Shown one piece after another: positions 47,165 to 55,826 of a DNA stretch of 64,000 bases; position 1 is the stretch's first letter; the number at the start of each line of letters is the position of its first letter. The stretch spans positions 1 to 64,000 of the forward strand of contig NZ_BJWF01000013.1 of the NCBI RefSeq assembly GCF_007990225.1, read 5' to 3'. The translations under genes were made by a program, and so were the position numbers. Below the pieces are notes generated by a model that searched no databases, had not been told where the DNA came from, and saw only the letters and a list, made by a program, of their open reading frames with translations. Source of the stretch: Enterococcus villorum. GTDB taxonomy: Bacteria > Bacillota > Bacilli > Lactobacillales > Enterococcaceae.

Positions 47165-48703
47165 ATGTCTTTTTTGAAAGCGCGACAAAAAGGTTCCGAT
47201 ATACGTGGAATTGCGATCACTACAAAAAACCACCAAGCCAATTTTACACAAGAGGAAATAAAAAAAATCAGTTTTGGTTTCGTCAACTGGCTAAAGCAAA
47301 AAGAAACCTCCAAATATCAAGAAGGAAATTTAACAATAGGAATAGGTCGGGATAGTAGAATTAGCGGTCCAGCGCTGAAAGAAGCGTTAATGGAAGGATT
47401 GATCCAACAAGGGGTGAATGTGATTGATTTTGATCTTGCAACCACTCCTGCGATGTTCATGGCTACACAGTTTTCACAATTTAAGTGTGATGCCAGCATA
47501 ATGCTAACCGCTAGTCATTTGCCTTTTTACTTCAATGGAATGAAATTTTTTACAGCAAATGGTGGTGCAGAAAAAGAAGACATTGCCTTTATTTTATCCG
47601 AAACAGAACCTAGCATAAATAAACACAAAGGGACTATTCAGAAAGCGGATCTTTTATCCCCGTATGCCACCGACTTAGTGAACAAAATCAAAAAAGGAAT
47701 GGGCATAGAAGAAACAGGCGAAACGCAACCATTAGCGGGTTTTAAAATCATTGTTGATGCTGGGAATGGTTCGGGTGGTTTTTTTGCTGAAAAAGTACTA
47801 CAAAAATTAGGTGCTGATACCACTGGCTCACAATTTTTAGAACCTGATGGCCGATTTCCTCATCATGTTCCTAATCCTGACAATCAAGAAGCGATGAGAA
47901 GTATTCAAAAAGCCGTTTTAGAGAATCAAGCTGATTTAGGAGTGATTTTTGATACGGATGTTGATCGATCGGCTTTAGTCAGTGCGAGTGGACAAGTCAT
48001 TAACCGTAACCATTTAATTGCTTTGTTAAGTACAATTGTATTGAAAGAACAGCCAGGAGCAACGATTGTGACAAATTCACCCACCTCCAATCATTTACAG
48101 ACATTTATTGAGGCAAAAGGTGGCAAACAGATTCGCTATATCTCTGGCTATCGTAATGTCATTAATAAAGCAATTTCTTGCAATAAAGTGGGCATTAATG
48201 TTCCATTAGCTATCGAAACAAGTGGTCATGCGGCATTCAGGGAAAATTACTTTTTAGATGATGGTGCGTATGTGATTGCTAAAATTTTGATGCTTTTACC
48301 AGAATTGAAAAGAACACATAAAACATTGGAAGAGATCATTCAAGAATTAAAACAACCAAAAGAAGCCCAAGAAATTAGATTACAGTTGACTGGTAAAGAA
48401 CCCAAAAAACAAGGGGAAGCAATTATTCAAGAATTAGCGAATCAATTAAAAGAAATAAACGGGTTAGTTTTTCATCCAGAAAATGAAGAAGGGATTCGAT
48501 TTGATTTAAAAGAACCTTATGGAAAGGGATGGTTTTTATTACGTTTAAGCTTGCATGAGCCTTTATTAGTATTACAAATTGAAAATGATGAAGTTGGAAA
48601 AAATAAAGAAGTATTACTATTATTAGACAATCTTCTGAAAAAATATTCAACGATAGAATCATTGTTCATAAAAAATGAAGCAAGAAAGGAGAATGAAAAG
48701 TAA
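47165..48703 (+). CDS. Phosphomannomutase/phosphoglucomutase family protein
   Basis: This 512-aa alpha-D-phosphohexomutase has the active phosphoserine loop MLTASHLPF (Ser in TASH), metal loop FDTDVDRSA, sugar loop IETSGHAAF and a C-terminal phosphate-binding part. It is smaller than the usual Firmicute PgcA-type enzyme of about 575 aa and resembles the AlgC/plant-type mutases. Its preferred sugar is uncertain. It lies 18 bases behind argR, and a small membrane-protein gene overlaps its end. Confidence 0.87.
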   Translation: MSFLKARQKGSDIRGIAITTKNHQANFTQEEIKKISFGFVNWLKQKETSKYQEGNLTIGIGRDSRISGPALKEALMEGLIQQGVNVIDFDLATTPAMFMATQFSQFKCDASIMLTASHLPFYFNGMKFFTANGGAEKEDIAFILSETEPSINKHKGTIQKADLLSPYATDLVNKIKKGMGIEETGETQPLAGFKIIVDAGNGSGGFFAEKVLQKLGADTTGSQFLEPDGRFPHHVPNPDNQEAMRSIQKAVLENQADLGVIFDTDVDRSALVSASGQVINRNHLIALLSTIVLKEQPGATIVTNSPTSNHLQTFIEAKGGKQIRYISGYRNVINKAISCNKVGINVPLAIETSGHAAFRENYFLDDGAYVIAKILMLLPELKRTHKTLEEIIQELKQPKEAQEIRLQLTGKEPKKQGEAIIQELANQLKEINGLVFHPENEEGIRFDLKEPYGKGWFLLRLSLHEPLLVLQIENDEVGKNKEVLLLLDNLLKKYSTIESLFIKNEARKENEK

Positions 48704-48914
48704 AAAAATGCTTGTAAATATGGTTATTTTTTTAACAATATTGGTTTATGGAGTTAATTTTTTGGTTTTTTTCTACATTAAAATCAATCATATCAATAAT
48801 TGTTTAGAAAAGATGGCCATCTATCTAGGGATAAATATGACGTTGTTATTTACCAGTGGGATTTTTCTCTTTTTTGAGAAAATCATTGAAGATGGTGTTC
48901 TTACGTTTGAATAG
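48693..48914 (+). CDS. Small membrane protein overlapping the mutase stop
   Basis: This 73-aa protein starts at ATG 48693, inside the last 11 bases of the mutase gene, with AAAGGAG just upstream. Two hydrophobic segments (about 8-28 and 43-61) leave short charged ends. Overlap suggests coupled translation with the mutase. Family and function unknown. Confidence 0.6.
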   Translation: MKSKKMLVNMVIFLTILVYGVNFLVFFYIKINHINNCLEKMAIYLGINMTLLFTSGIFLFFEKIIEDGVLTFE

Positions 48915-49047
48915 TAAGAACTATTTGCCTAGGCTTAGTGAGGAATCAAATACGATAAAAGTTTACAAAAAGCAAAATCTTTGAACAAACCGCTAGATAC
49001 GCTTACACTAAATATAGACAAAGTGTCCTATCGAAAGGAGTAGTACA

Positions 49048-49449
49048 ATGAAAAAATTATACGAAACAGCGATGATCAATCACGGCGGACGAGAAGGAGA
49101 AGTCGAAGCACCAAATGGTTCCATGCACATGAAAATCACTCCTCCTGGTATCCATGCAGAAGGAACAAATCCTGAACAGCTATTTGCAGCTGGATATGCT
49201 TCATGTTTCAATGGTGCGCTTCAACATATGATCAAAGAAGCGAATTTATCGGTGGATTCAACAGTTAAAGCACGAGTTTCCCTTTATACCCTTGATGAAG
49301 GTGGCTACAAAATCGGTGTGGTTTTAGAAGTCCATGTCGATGATGTGAGTGAAGAAGAAGCAAAGAAATTGGCCGAAGATGCCCATGACTATTGCCCTTA
49401 TTCAAAAGCAACAAGAGGAAATATTGATGTTGAAGTCGTGATAGTTTAA
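49048..49449 (+). CDS. ohr: Organic hydroperoxide resistance protein (Ohr/OsmC)
   Basis: This 133-aa thiol peroxidase reduces organic hydroperoxides. The Ohr cysteine pair is Cys53 (ASCFNGAL) and Cys116 (YCPYSKATRGN), and Arg15 (GGREGEV) supports the peroxidatic Cys. GAAAGGAG precedes the ATG. No OhrR-type MarR regulator lies beside it here. A long nested hairpin follows at 49493-49597. Confidence 0.93.
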   Translation: MKKLYETAMINHGGREGEVEAPNGSMHMKITPPGIHAEGTNPEQLFAAGYASCFNGALQHMIKEANLSVDSTVKARVSLYTLDEGGYKIGVVLEVHVDDVSEEEAKKLAEDAHDYCPYSKATRGNIDVEVVIV

Positions 49450-49492
49450 AAGTTCCTGCTATAGAAATTTTTGGATATCTATTTGTTTTTAT

Positions 49493-49600
49493 AAAAAAGC
49501 TAGAACCGATAGAAGTTACTTGTAGTGACCTCCAAAAGTTAGATTTTCAGATCTAACTTTTGGGAGGGCGGGATAACTTTCGGTTCTAGCTTTTTTTGTT
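49493..49600. repeat. Nested inverted repeat between convergent genes
   Basis: The outer arms AAAGCTAGAACCGA..AGAAGTTA and TAACTTTCGGTTCTAGCTTT enclose a second near-perfect hairpin, CCTCCAAAAGTTAGAT / ATCTAACTTTTGGGAGG (49529-49567). T runs flank both ends. It could be a bidirectional terminator for ohr and the convergent unknown gene, or the relic of a small palindromic element. Confidence 0.75.
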
Positions 49601-49651
49601 CTAAACTAGTTTATAGTGATGAAGACAGGATGAGCAACAAGGAGTAAAAAA

Positions 49652-50860
49652 TCAACGTGATAGATTTTCTTTCGTTTGTCTTTGAGTAACTGATTTATTT
49701 TTGTGTTCCGTGCTAGTGGAAAGTAAGTCAGAGAGTGGTTGATACCCGCTAGGTATTGTTTTATTGGTTAAAGAATCTTTTAAAAATTTATAGGAATTCC
49801 ATTTCTTTAATTCTTTTGAATCAGAAGTAAATACTTTAAAAAAACTAAAGTCTTCTTCAGTGCTTAGGCTTCCGGCTTTTCTAATCGTTTCAGACGTATT
49901 AGGATGGTCAAGCGTTTTTTGTAAAAAATAATTAGCTAAAAAACGGTTTATTGTAATTTGATCTGGGGAAAGTATCTCCCCCTTATCTTTTTTCTCCTTA
50001 CAATATTCCTGCCATACTTTTTCACAATAATCTTTGTCTTTTCTGTTTTCATATATTTGCCATAACGCTTGGTAATAGTGATTGATTTCTTTCTCGTTTT
50101 CGATAAAGGTTTGAAAAAAATGTTTATGGAAATCTTTGGAAGTTCCCATTTTTGGTTTAAATCGATTACTTATTGTATGTTTAAAAATATTATGCTTACA
50201 ATTATATAGTGCGATACGTAAAGTGGCGAGTGGTTCATTTATGGGACAATTGGGAATGCCTCGATAACCTGACCAATCAACTGCTAAATGTTTTCTTTCT
50301 TTTACACCTAAAGTGTCAATACTAGCAGCAATATCAACTTTACTTTCTGTATGATGTTCTTGTTTGCTTAAAAAAAGAATTTGACTCAGTAAAGGCATTT
50401 CCTTTTCGGTTATTTTTGTATAAAAATTAGCGTATTCGAAGATATTACCGGATGAATTAATGTTATGTAGCTTATCCGTTTTTGTTACGACGTATTGCTC
50501 TTCTTTTTTATGTATAAGTAAGCAGTGAACATGATCATGAAGGTATTTTTCTGTTTTATAAACTGGAATAATCATAAAACTTGTATTATCATCATTCTTC
50601 AAATTTTCTAACAGTTTTTCGACTTCCTTATCTGTTTTAGCATTGTAAAATTCAATGGTATGATCTAAGGATTGAAGCACCGATTCTTTTGCCTCTTTAT
50701 TCACTAATTGATCCTGATGGTCATTTTCAATCATTTTTTTAAACTGAGAAAATAAGAATTGATAATTCTCTGCGCCTTGTTCGCCTACTACTTCAAAACC
50801 TGTTGCTTCTGCAAGTCTAAGACCCATTGCTAAAATATGTTGTTTCTTTTCATCTTTCAT
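49652..50860 (-). CDS. Unknown protein with a possible CE-clan cysteine-hydrolase pattern
   Basis: I do not recognise this 402-aa soluble protein. ATG 50860 has GAAAGG nine bases upstream; a longer frame to TTG 50977 would add a hydrophobic 39-residue head without a ribosome site. In order it shows a hydrophobic strand SFMIIPV, HVHCLLIHKKEEQYVVTKTD (His110/His112, Asp129) and YRGIPNCPINEPLATLRIAL (Cys205). That His-Asp-Cys order and spacing recalls Ulp1/YopJ-type hydrolases or acetyltransferases, but the usual Gln before the Cys is not obvious. A charged helical C-terminal half (about 240-402) follows. Acid/base-rich and Lys-rich, no signal peptide. Low confidence in function, good confidence that it is a gene. 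Confidence 0.7.
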   Translation of the reverse strand: MKDEKKQHILAMGLRLAEATGFEVVGEQGAENYQFLFSQFKKMIENDHQDQLVNKEAKESVLQSLDHTIEFYNAKTDKEVEKLLENLKNDDNTSFMIIPVYKTEKYLHDHVHCLLIHKKEEQYVVTKTDKLHNINSSGNIFEYANFYTKITEKEMPLLSQILFLSKQEHHTESKVDIAASIDTLGVKERKHLAVDWSGYRGIPNCPINEPLATLRIALYNCKHNIFKHTISNRFKPKMGTSKDFHKHFFQTFIENEKEINHYYQALWQIYENRKDKDYCEKVWQEYCKEKKDKGEILSPDQITINRFLANYFLQKTLDHPNTSETIRKAGSLSTEEDFSFFKVFTSDSKELKKWNSYKFLKDSLTNKTIPSGYQPLSDLLSTSTEHKNKSVTQRQTKENLSR

Positions 50861-51369
50861 TTCTGTCATCCTTTCTTTAAGGGGATCATGTTCAAACAAC
50901 GATAAAAGTTTAAAGAATAAATATTTTTGTTTTTTTATGTTGCTTATTAGAATTACTAGCATAAGGATAAAAGACAATTTACTTACTTATTTCTTACTTT
51001 ACTATAATTGTGGTACAAATCTTACCTTATTTTTCTTTTTTTGAAAAAAACAGTTTTTTTTTTGTTGTTATAAAAAATAAATGATAGTGAGTTGGTGACT
51101 GCTAGTTCATGAATAATCTCCTATGAAGAAATAGTCATATGTAATATAAGGAATAAAAAAGGTGAAAATTCTTTATTAGTTGGTTTAGATTAGGTAAATT
51201 GAGCGATGAAAACCGAAAAAGACAAAGAAATCAATGATGCGAAACAAATATAAACTTTCCTATTTGTAAATAAATTATCCATATTCTATGACTTAATGAT
51301 TAGTGCAAATAAAGAGAATATGATCTTGTTTCCTTGTCATGTTTCACTTGGAGAAGAACCAAAATAAAA
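50861..51369. other. Non-coding AT-rich stretch
   Basis: About 500 nt with stops in every frame and no ribosome site or hairpin of note. It probably holds the promoter of the unknown 402-aa gene, but I cannot point to it. Confidence 0.4.
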
Positions 51370-51434
51370 AAACGACCAACGAGCTACTTCTACTCATAAT
51401 AGTAGGAAAGAAACTAGCTCGTTGGTCGATTATT
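51370..51434 (-). terminator. Terminator of the Mn-catalase gene
   Basis: On the minus strand CGACCAACGAGCTA pairs with TAGCTCGTTGGTCG around a smaller CTACT / AGTAG hairpin, followed by TTTTTTT. Confidence 0.88.
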
Positions 51435-51494
51435 TTCATTTTATTGGGTGACGAAATACACCAAGGCGGTTGACCACAAACACTTTTTCATGTT

Positions 51495-52324
51495 TTATTT
51501 TTTACTTGGTGGTGTTCCATACATTTTTGGTGTTACTCGTTGCAGTGTTGGTTTTGCCCCTTCAATTTTTGGTTCTGCTAACCATTGGTATTCGCCTTCA
51601 CCATCTAACGCTTCACCACTTGCCCAAGAACCTTCACGGCTTTCATCGCCTTCAGAGAAGTTATAGAAGTCATACGCAATATCTTTGCGTTCATTTTCAC
51701 GATTAAATGTGCTTGGTACAAGGATGGAACCTTCATTTTCTTCTAGTTCTTTGACGGCACTTGCCCATAAATTTTGATGGTAGCTATCTCTAGCTAGTAA
51801 GACAGCTAATAAATCTTTGACTCCTCGATCATCGATCATTTCATAAATACGAGCCACTTGTAAACGTCCTTGAGATTCTGCATTCAAGTTGGCACGAAAA
51901 TCAGCTAATAAGTTTCCACTAGCAATGATGTAACCCCCACTCCAAGGATTTCCCATGCTATCAGCTGGACGTGGTCCTAAGCCTGCCACAATGGCATGTT
52001 GCGGATTCATCCCAGAAATGATCGCACCGATTGTAGGATCATTTGCCATTGCTTTTTCTTGTTCTTCCACTGGTGCATCTTCTAATAAACGTGCAACCAT
52101 CGTTGCTAACATTTCGACATGCCCCAGTTCTTCTGTGCAATATCCATCAACATATCTTTGTATTTTTCTTCTCCTCGGCAACTCCAACCTTGAAATAAGT
52201 ATTGCATAGCTACACTCATTTCTCCATATTGTCCGCCAATAAGCTCTTGTAAATATTTTGCGATTAATGGATTGGGACGATCTGGTTTTGCTTCAAACTG
52301 TAATTCTTTTTGGTGTCTGAACAT
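51495..52324 (-). pseudogene. Manganese catalase, frameshifted
   Basis: The two parts together give a normal dimanganese catalase of about 276 codons. Part one (52324 leftwards) has the first ligand helix GGQYGEMSVAMQYLFQ. Near 52133-52142 one base is missing: restoring GCAACAG from GCACAG joins DIA to TEELGHVEM, the second ligand helix (Glu and His). Part two continues with NAESQGRLQVARIYE and ARDSYHQNLWA, the other Glu and His ligands. The frameshift falls between the first Glu and the second Glu-His ligands, so neither fragment can be active. TAGGAGG precedes the start. The enzyme would convert H2O2 to water and O2 without heme. Confidence 0.9.
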
Positions 52325-52742
52325 TAAAATTCCTCCTAATCTTTAATTAATACAATTTCATTCTGCTACTAATTATTAAAAAATACAAAGAAACTGCTTG
52401 CTTTTTTTTATTTTCTTTAATCATCGCAAAAAATAGAATGATTTTATTATAGGGAAAACACGAAACTTTTTGAGAAGTGTTGCTAGGAGGAATATGAAAA
52501 TGAGGAATGGCGCTAACACCGCCTCATTATTTACAACGTTAAAAGCATAGTGACAGAATATCAATTATTTGTGCAACATTTGTGGGTCAGTTCATTATTT
52601 CTTTTTGTCATTTTTTATAGAAGAGACATCCGACTATAATATTGTAATGTAATAAAGGTATCATAATTAAGTTTATGACGGTAACTTCTTAAGGGGGATA
52701 CCTATGCGCATTTTCCTACTTTGTCGAAGGGAGTAGCATTTT
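52325..52742. other. Region between Mn-catalase and the toxin remnant
   Basis: The catalase leader lies on the minus strand at the left end. On the plus strand TATAAT (52635-52640) is a plausible -10 for the toxin-like transcript. AAGGGAG (about 52727-52733) is a ribosome site for a TTG at 52743. A 10-codon frame (52704-52736) ends on that ribosome site. Confidence 0.5.
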
Positions 52743-52846
52743 TTGTCTGTTGCTGAAACAATTGATTGGGGATGATTCAATTTGGCTCATTTGTCATTGG
52801 CTTGGTTGGCATTATGCTAACAGTTAGCAAGAACAACAAAAAATAA
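52743..52846 (+). pseudogene. Putative holin-like type I toxin, frame-disrupted
   Basis: TTG 52743 starts a frame reading L/M-SVAETID, which then stops at TGA. Two bases further in another frame comes MIQFGSFVIGLVGIMLTVSK and NNKK (52772-52846). Together they match the small holin-like toxins of Firmicutes (TxpA/RatA-like Hol_Tox: short head, one hydrophobic helix, basic tail). The frames differ near 52765-52771, so the gene is probably dead, although a 24-aa product from ATG 52772 is possible. Confidence 0.6.
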
Positions 52847-52995
52847 AACCGACATAATCTTTCGCTAGGATTGACGGTTTTATTTCCATATTAAATTCAG
52901 CTACCGTCTTAAACGGGCTACACTTTAGGGAGCTATGTTAGCGTATTGTATTATAATTTAAATAGTGAAAAATGAAATAAATAGAGTATTTTTAT
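52847..52995 (-). ncRNA. Possible antisense antitoxin RNA overlapping the toxin 3' end
   Basis: AAAACCG..ATCTTTCGCTAGGATTGACGGTTTT (about 52846-52881) is a two-way terminator. A minus-strand TATAAT (about 52950-52957) could start an RNA that ends there and overlaps the toxin mRNA tail. The ACCGTCTTAAACGGGCTACACTTTAGGG segment next to it is reminiscent of other enterococcal type I loci. No direct proof of transcription. Confidence 0.4.
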
Positions 52996-53117
52996 CAAAA
53001 TTTCTGTCGTTTGTATTTTTCTGATGCTTATGAAAAGGGATAAAAAATATGGTTACTTGTCACGTCAAGCCTTCTTTGTTATGGTAATAGCAAGATAAAA
53101 AGTGGGAGGACGACAAC

Positions 53118-53792
53118 ATGGCAAAAATTATGGTCGTAGAAGACGAAGAGATCATTCGCCAACTTATTATGGAAGAATTAGAGAAATGGAAGTTTGAAAC
53201 GTTTGGAACTTCTGATTTTAATCAGGTACTAGAAGATTTTGAAAGAGAAGAACCTCAGCTTGTTTTGTTAGATATCAACCTTCCAGTATTTGATGGATAT
53301 TACTGGTGTCAAAAAATTCGGGAAGTTTCAAAAGTACCAATTATTTTTATTTCTAGTCGCAATACCAATATGGACATGATTATGGCAATGAATATGGGCG
53401 CAGACGATTTTGTGACCAAACCTTTTCAAATTGACGTATTAATCGCAAAAATCAATGCTCTACTTCGTCGTTCTTATAATTATGGCGAATTATCAAGTGA
53501 AATAATGAGTCACAATGGGATCACTTTAAATGTTGACAATGGTAGCATGGAAATCAATGGTGAGATGATTGATCTAAGTAAAAATGAATATCGTTTGCTA
53601 TTTATCTTGATGAAACAGCATGGAAAAATTTTAAGTCGTGAGAAGCTGTTACGTGCACTTTGGGATGATGAACGTTTTGTAGATGATAATACATTGACTG
53701 TTAATATCAATCGATTGCGTCGAAAAATTGAACAAGCAGGTATTGAAGGATACATTGAAACAAAAGTCGGACAGGGGTATATCGTTCCCTGA
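53118..53792 (+). CDS. OmpR-family response regulator (BceR-like)
   Basis: This 224-aa regulator has a receiver domain (1-115) with the acidic pocket VVEDEE, phosphorylation site Asp52 (LLDINLP) and TKPF Lys, and an OmpR-type winged helix (about 130-224; SREKLLRALWDDERFVDDNTLTV). The partner is the histidine kinase 17 bases downstream. Sequence and kinase type resemble the BceRS/SapRS cell-envelope-stress systems of low-GC Gram-positives. There is no adjacent Bce-type ABC transporter, so it may control a remote one. Confidence 0.92.
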   Translation: MAKIMVVEDEEIIRQLIMEELEKWKFETFGTSDFNQVLEDFEREEPQLVLLDINLPVFDGYYWCQKIREVSKVPIIFISSRNTNMDMIMAMNMGADDFVTKPFQIDVLIAKINALLRRSYNYGELSSEIMSHNGITLNVDNGSMEINGEMIDLSKNEYRLLFILMKQHGKILSREKLLRALWDDERFVDDNTLTVNINRLRRKIEQAGIEGYIETKVGQGYIVP

Positions 53793-53809
53793 AAGGATGA
53801 AAGCAAAAA

Positions 53810-54835
53810 ATGAATTTCTTTAAATATTTAAAAGATCAATGGTCATTGATCTTGGGGTGGCTCTTTTTTGTCATACTAACGGCTTTTGTGATGTGGTTAG
53901 CTCCTAATATTACGGTAGATTGGTCAACCATTGGATATCTTGCACTGATTCAAAGTGTGTTTCTGCTCGTTTATTTACTTGTCCATTATTTAAATAAACG
54001 TCACTGGTGGGAGAAGCTTGCTAATTTAAAACAAACTTCTCCTTTACAAAATTATTTAAGTGGCGCACATGCAGAGGAAGAAAAAATGATTGAAGAGTAC
54101 ATCAATCAATTGATTCGTGAACACCAAGATGTCATGCAAGAAGCAATTAGCAATCAACAAGATCAAAAAGATTACATTGATTCATGGGTCCATGAAATCA
54201 AGGTTCCCTTAGCGGCCACTGAACTTTTGTTACGTTCCATTGAATTTGACATTGATGATCAAAAATATATCCTTTTGGAAAATGAACTGTCAAAGATTGA
54301 TGAATATGTCGAGCAAGTTCTTTATTATGCCCGTTTAGATAGTTTTTCAAGAGATTATTTGATTCAGGAGTATGACTTGAAAAGTATCATTCAGCCGGTT
54401 ATTCGCAGTCAAGCCAATTATTTTATTCAAAAAAATCTTCGCTACGAAATCGTGGGTGAGGATCAAAAAATTTTAACAGATGCGAAATGGGTCGCTTTTA
54501 TTTTTAAACAAATACTGAGTAATGCTATTAAATATACACCAGATCATAAAGAAATCGTCATTGCAATCGAAAAAAATCAGCACGGCGTTTCTTTAGCCGT
54601 TCAAGACACTGGGATTGGCATTCCTAAAGAAGATATGGCTCGGATTTTCGATAAAGGTTTTACAGGAACGAATGGCCGTTTGAACAAAACACATGCCACT
54701 GGTTTAGGTCTTTACTTGGCAAAGTCATTGGCTACAAAATTAGGCATCCAATTAACCGTTGAATCGGTAGAAGGGGAAGGAACAACGTTCACTTTATTTT
54801 TCCCCATCTTAAATTTCTATAATGAGAAACGTTAG
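53810..54835 (+). CDS. Intramembrane-sensing histidine kinase (BceS-like)
   Basis: This 341-aa kinase has two membrane segments with almost no external loop (about 14-36 and 40-62), the BceS layout. The H box is WVHEIKVPLAATELLLRS (His128). The ATPase domain has N box NAIKYTP, G1 box DTGIGIP and G2 GLGLYLAKSL. Such kinases usually sense antimicrobial peptides through an ABC transporter, and none is adjacent. It forms an operon with the response regulator gene. Confidence 0.92.
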   Translation: MNFFKYLKDQWSLILGWLFFVILTAFVMWLAPNITVDWSTIGYLALIQSVFLLVYLLVHYLNKRHWWEKLANLKQTSPLQNYLSGAHAEEEKMIEEYINQLIREHQDVMQEAISNQQDQKDYIDSWVHEIKVPLAATELLLRSIEFDIDDQKYILLENELSKIDEYVEQVLYYARLDSFSRDYLIQEYDLKSIIQPVIRSQANYFIQKNLRYEIVGEDQKILTDAKWVAFIFKQILSNAIKYTPDHKEIVIAIEKNQHGVSLAVQDTGIGIPKEDMARIFDKGFTGTNGRLNKTHATGLGLYLAKSLATKLGIQLTVESVEGEGTTFTLFFPILNFYNEKR

Positions 54836-54867
54836 AAATTAGTTAGAATCGAAAAAAATTACTTGTG

Positions 54868-54883
54868 TTGTGAACGTTTTCGC
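54868..54883 (+). promoter_or_regulatory. Possible cre site before the GRP gene
   Basis: TTGTGAACGTTTTCGC fits the catabolite operator consensus with one mismatch and directly abuts the palindrome at 54884-54900. The downstream gene is a sugar uptake protein, so CcpA control is plausible. Confidence 0.5.
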
Positions 54884-54900
54884 TGATAAGTTTCTTATCA
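54884..54900. promoter_or_regulatory. Perfect palindrome before the GRP gene
   Basis: TGATAAGTTTCTTATCA has 7-bp arms around TTT. It could be a regulator operator. It lies 24 nt before the start codon and next to the cre-like site. Confidence 0.5.
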
Positions 54901-54923
54901 TGTGAAATAAAAGGAGATTAGTT

Positions 54924-55790
54924 ATGGAAATTTTAATAGCATTAATCCCTATGGTAGCATGGGGAAGTATCGGTTTAGTAAGTGGGAAAATTGGAGGCGA
55001 TGCCAATCAGCAAACATTAGGCATGACGATTGGTGCATTTATTTTTTCATTGGTTGCCTTTTTTATCGTTAGTCCAACCATTACACCTTGGATTTTCCTA
55101 ATTGGCTTTTTATCAGGTTTAGCATGGAGTGTCGGACAAAATGGACAATTCCATGGGATGAAATTTATGGGTGTTTCTGTAGGGTTACCTTTGTCAACTG
55201 GTTTTCAATTAATTTTGAATACGATTGCGGGTGCCGTTTTCTTCCATGAATGGACACAAACAAAAGATTATGTATACGGTATTATGGCTTTAGCTCTTCT
55301 TGTTAGCGGTGCCTACTTGACTGCTCGCCAAGACGATGAAGGAAAAGTAGATACAGATAATAAAATGCTTGATTTTGGTAAAGGATTTAGAGCGTTAATT
55401 TATTCTACAATTGGATACGGTGTTTATACGATCATTGTTAACTGGGCCAATTTGGATGCGATGTCAATTATCTTACCACAAAGTATTGGAATGATCTTAG
55501 GGGCAAGTTTCTTTGCTTTTCGTAAAGTGAAAGTGGATCAATTTGTTTGGAAAAATATGATTTGCGGACTTTTATGGGGAATTGGGAATGTATGTATGCT
55601 CTTGACTGTTAAATCCCTTGGTTTGGCTGTTGGATTTTCGTTATCACAAATGGGAATTATCATCTCAACTTTAGGTGGTATTTTTATTTTAGGAGAAAAG
55701 AAAACAAAAAAAGAACTTGTTTATGTTATTGTTGGTTGCCTTTTAGTCATTTTAGGTGGTATCATTTTAGGGTATATGAAAACGGCTTAA
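54924..55790 (+). CDS. GRP-family sugar uptake protein (GlcU/RbsU type)
   Basis: This 288-aa protein with ten hydrophobic segments belongs to the glucose/ribose porter family. The N terminus (MEILIALIPMVAWGSIGLVSG) and the mid-protein MGVSVGLPLSTGFQLILNT match the family. It imports glucose or a pentose by proton symport. GGAGATTAG precedes the ATG. It follows the two-component pair with a cre-like site between, and an APC permease gene begins 36 bases later. Confidence 0.9.
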   Translation: MEILIALIPMVAWGSIGLVSGKIGGDANQQTLGMTIGAFIFSLVAFFIVSPTITPWIFLIGFLSGLAWSVGQNGQFHGMKFMGVSVGLPLSTGFQLILNTIAGAVFFHEWTQTKDYVYGIMALALLVSGAYLTARQDDEGKVDTDNKMLDFGKGFRALIYSTIGYGVYTIIVNWANLDAMSIILPQSIGMILGASFFAFRKVKVDQFVWKNMICGLLWGIGNVCMLLTVKSLGLAVGFSLSQMGIIISTLGGIFILGEKKTKKELVYVIVGCLLVILGGIILGYMKTA

Positions 55791-55826
55791 TTGCCGTTTT
55801 TTAAACTAAAATGCGGAGGTAATGCA

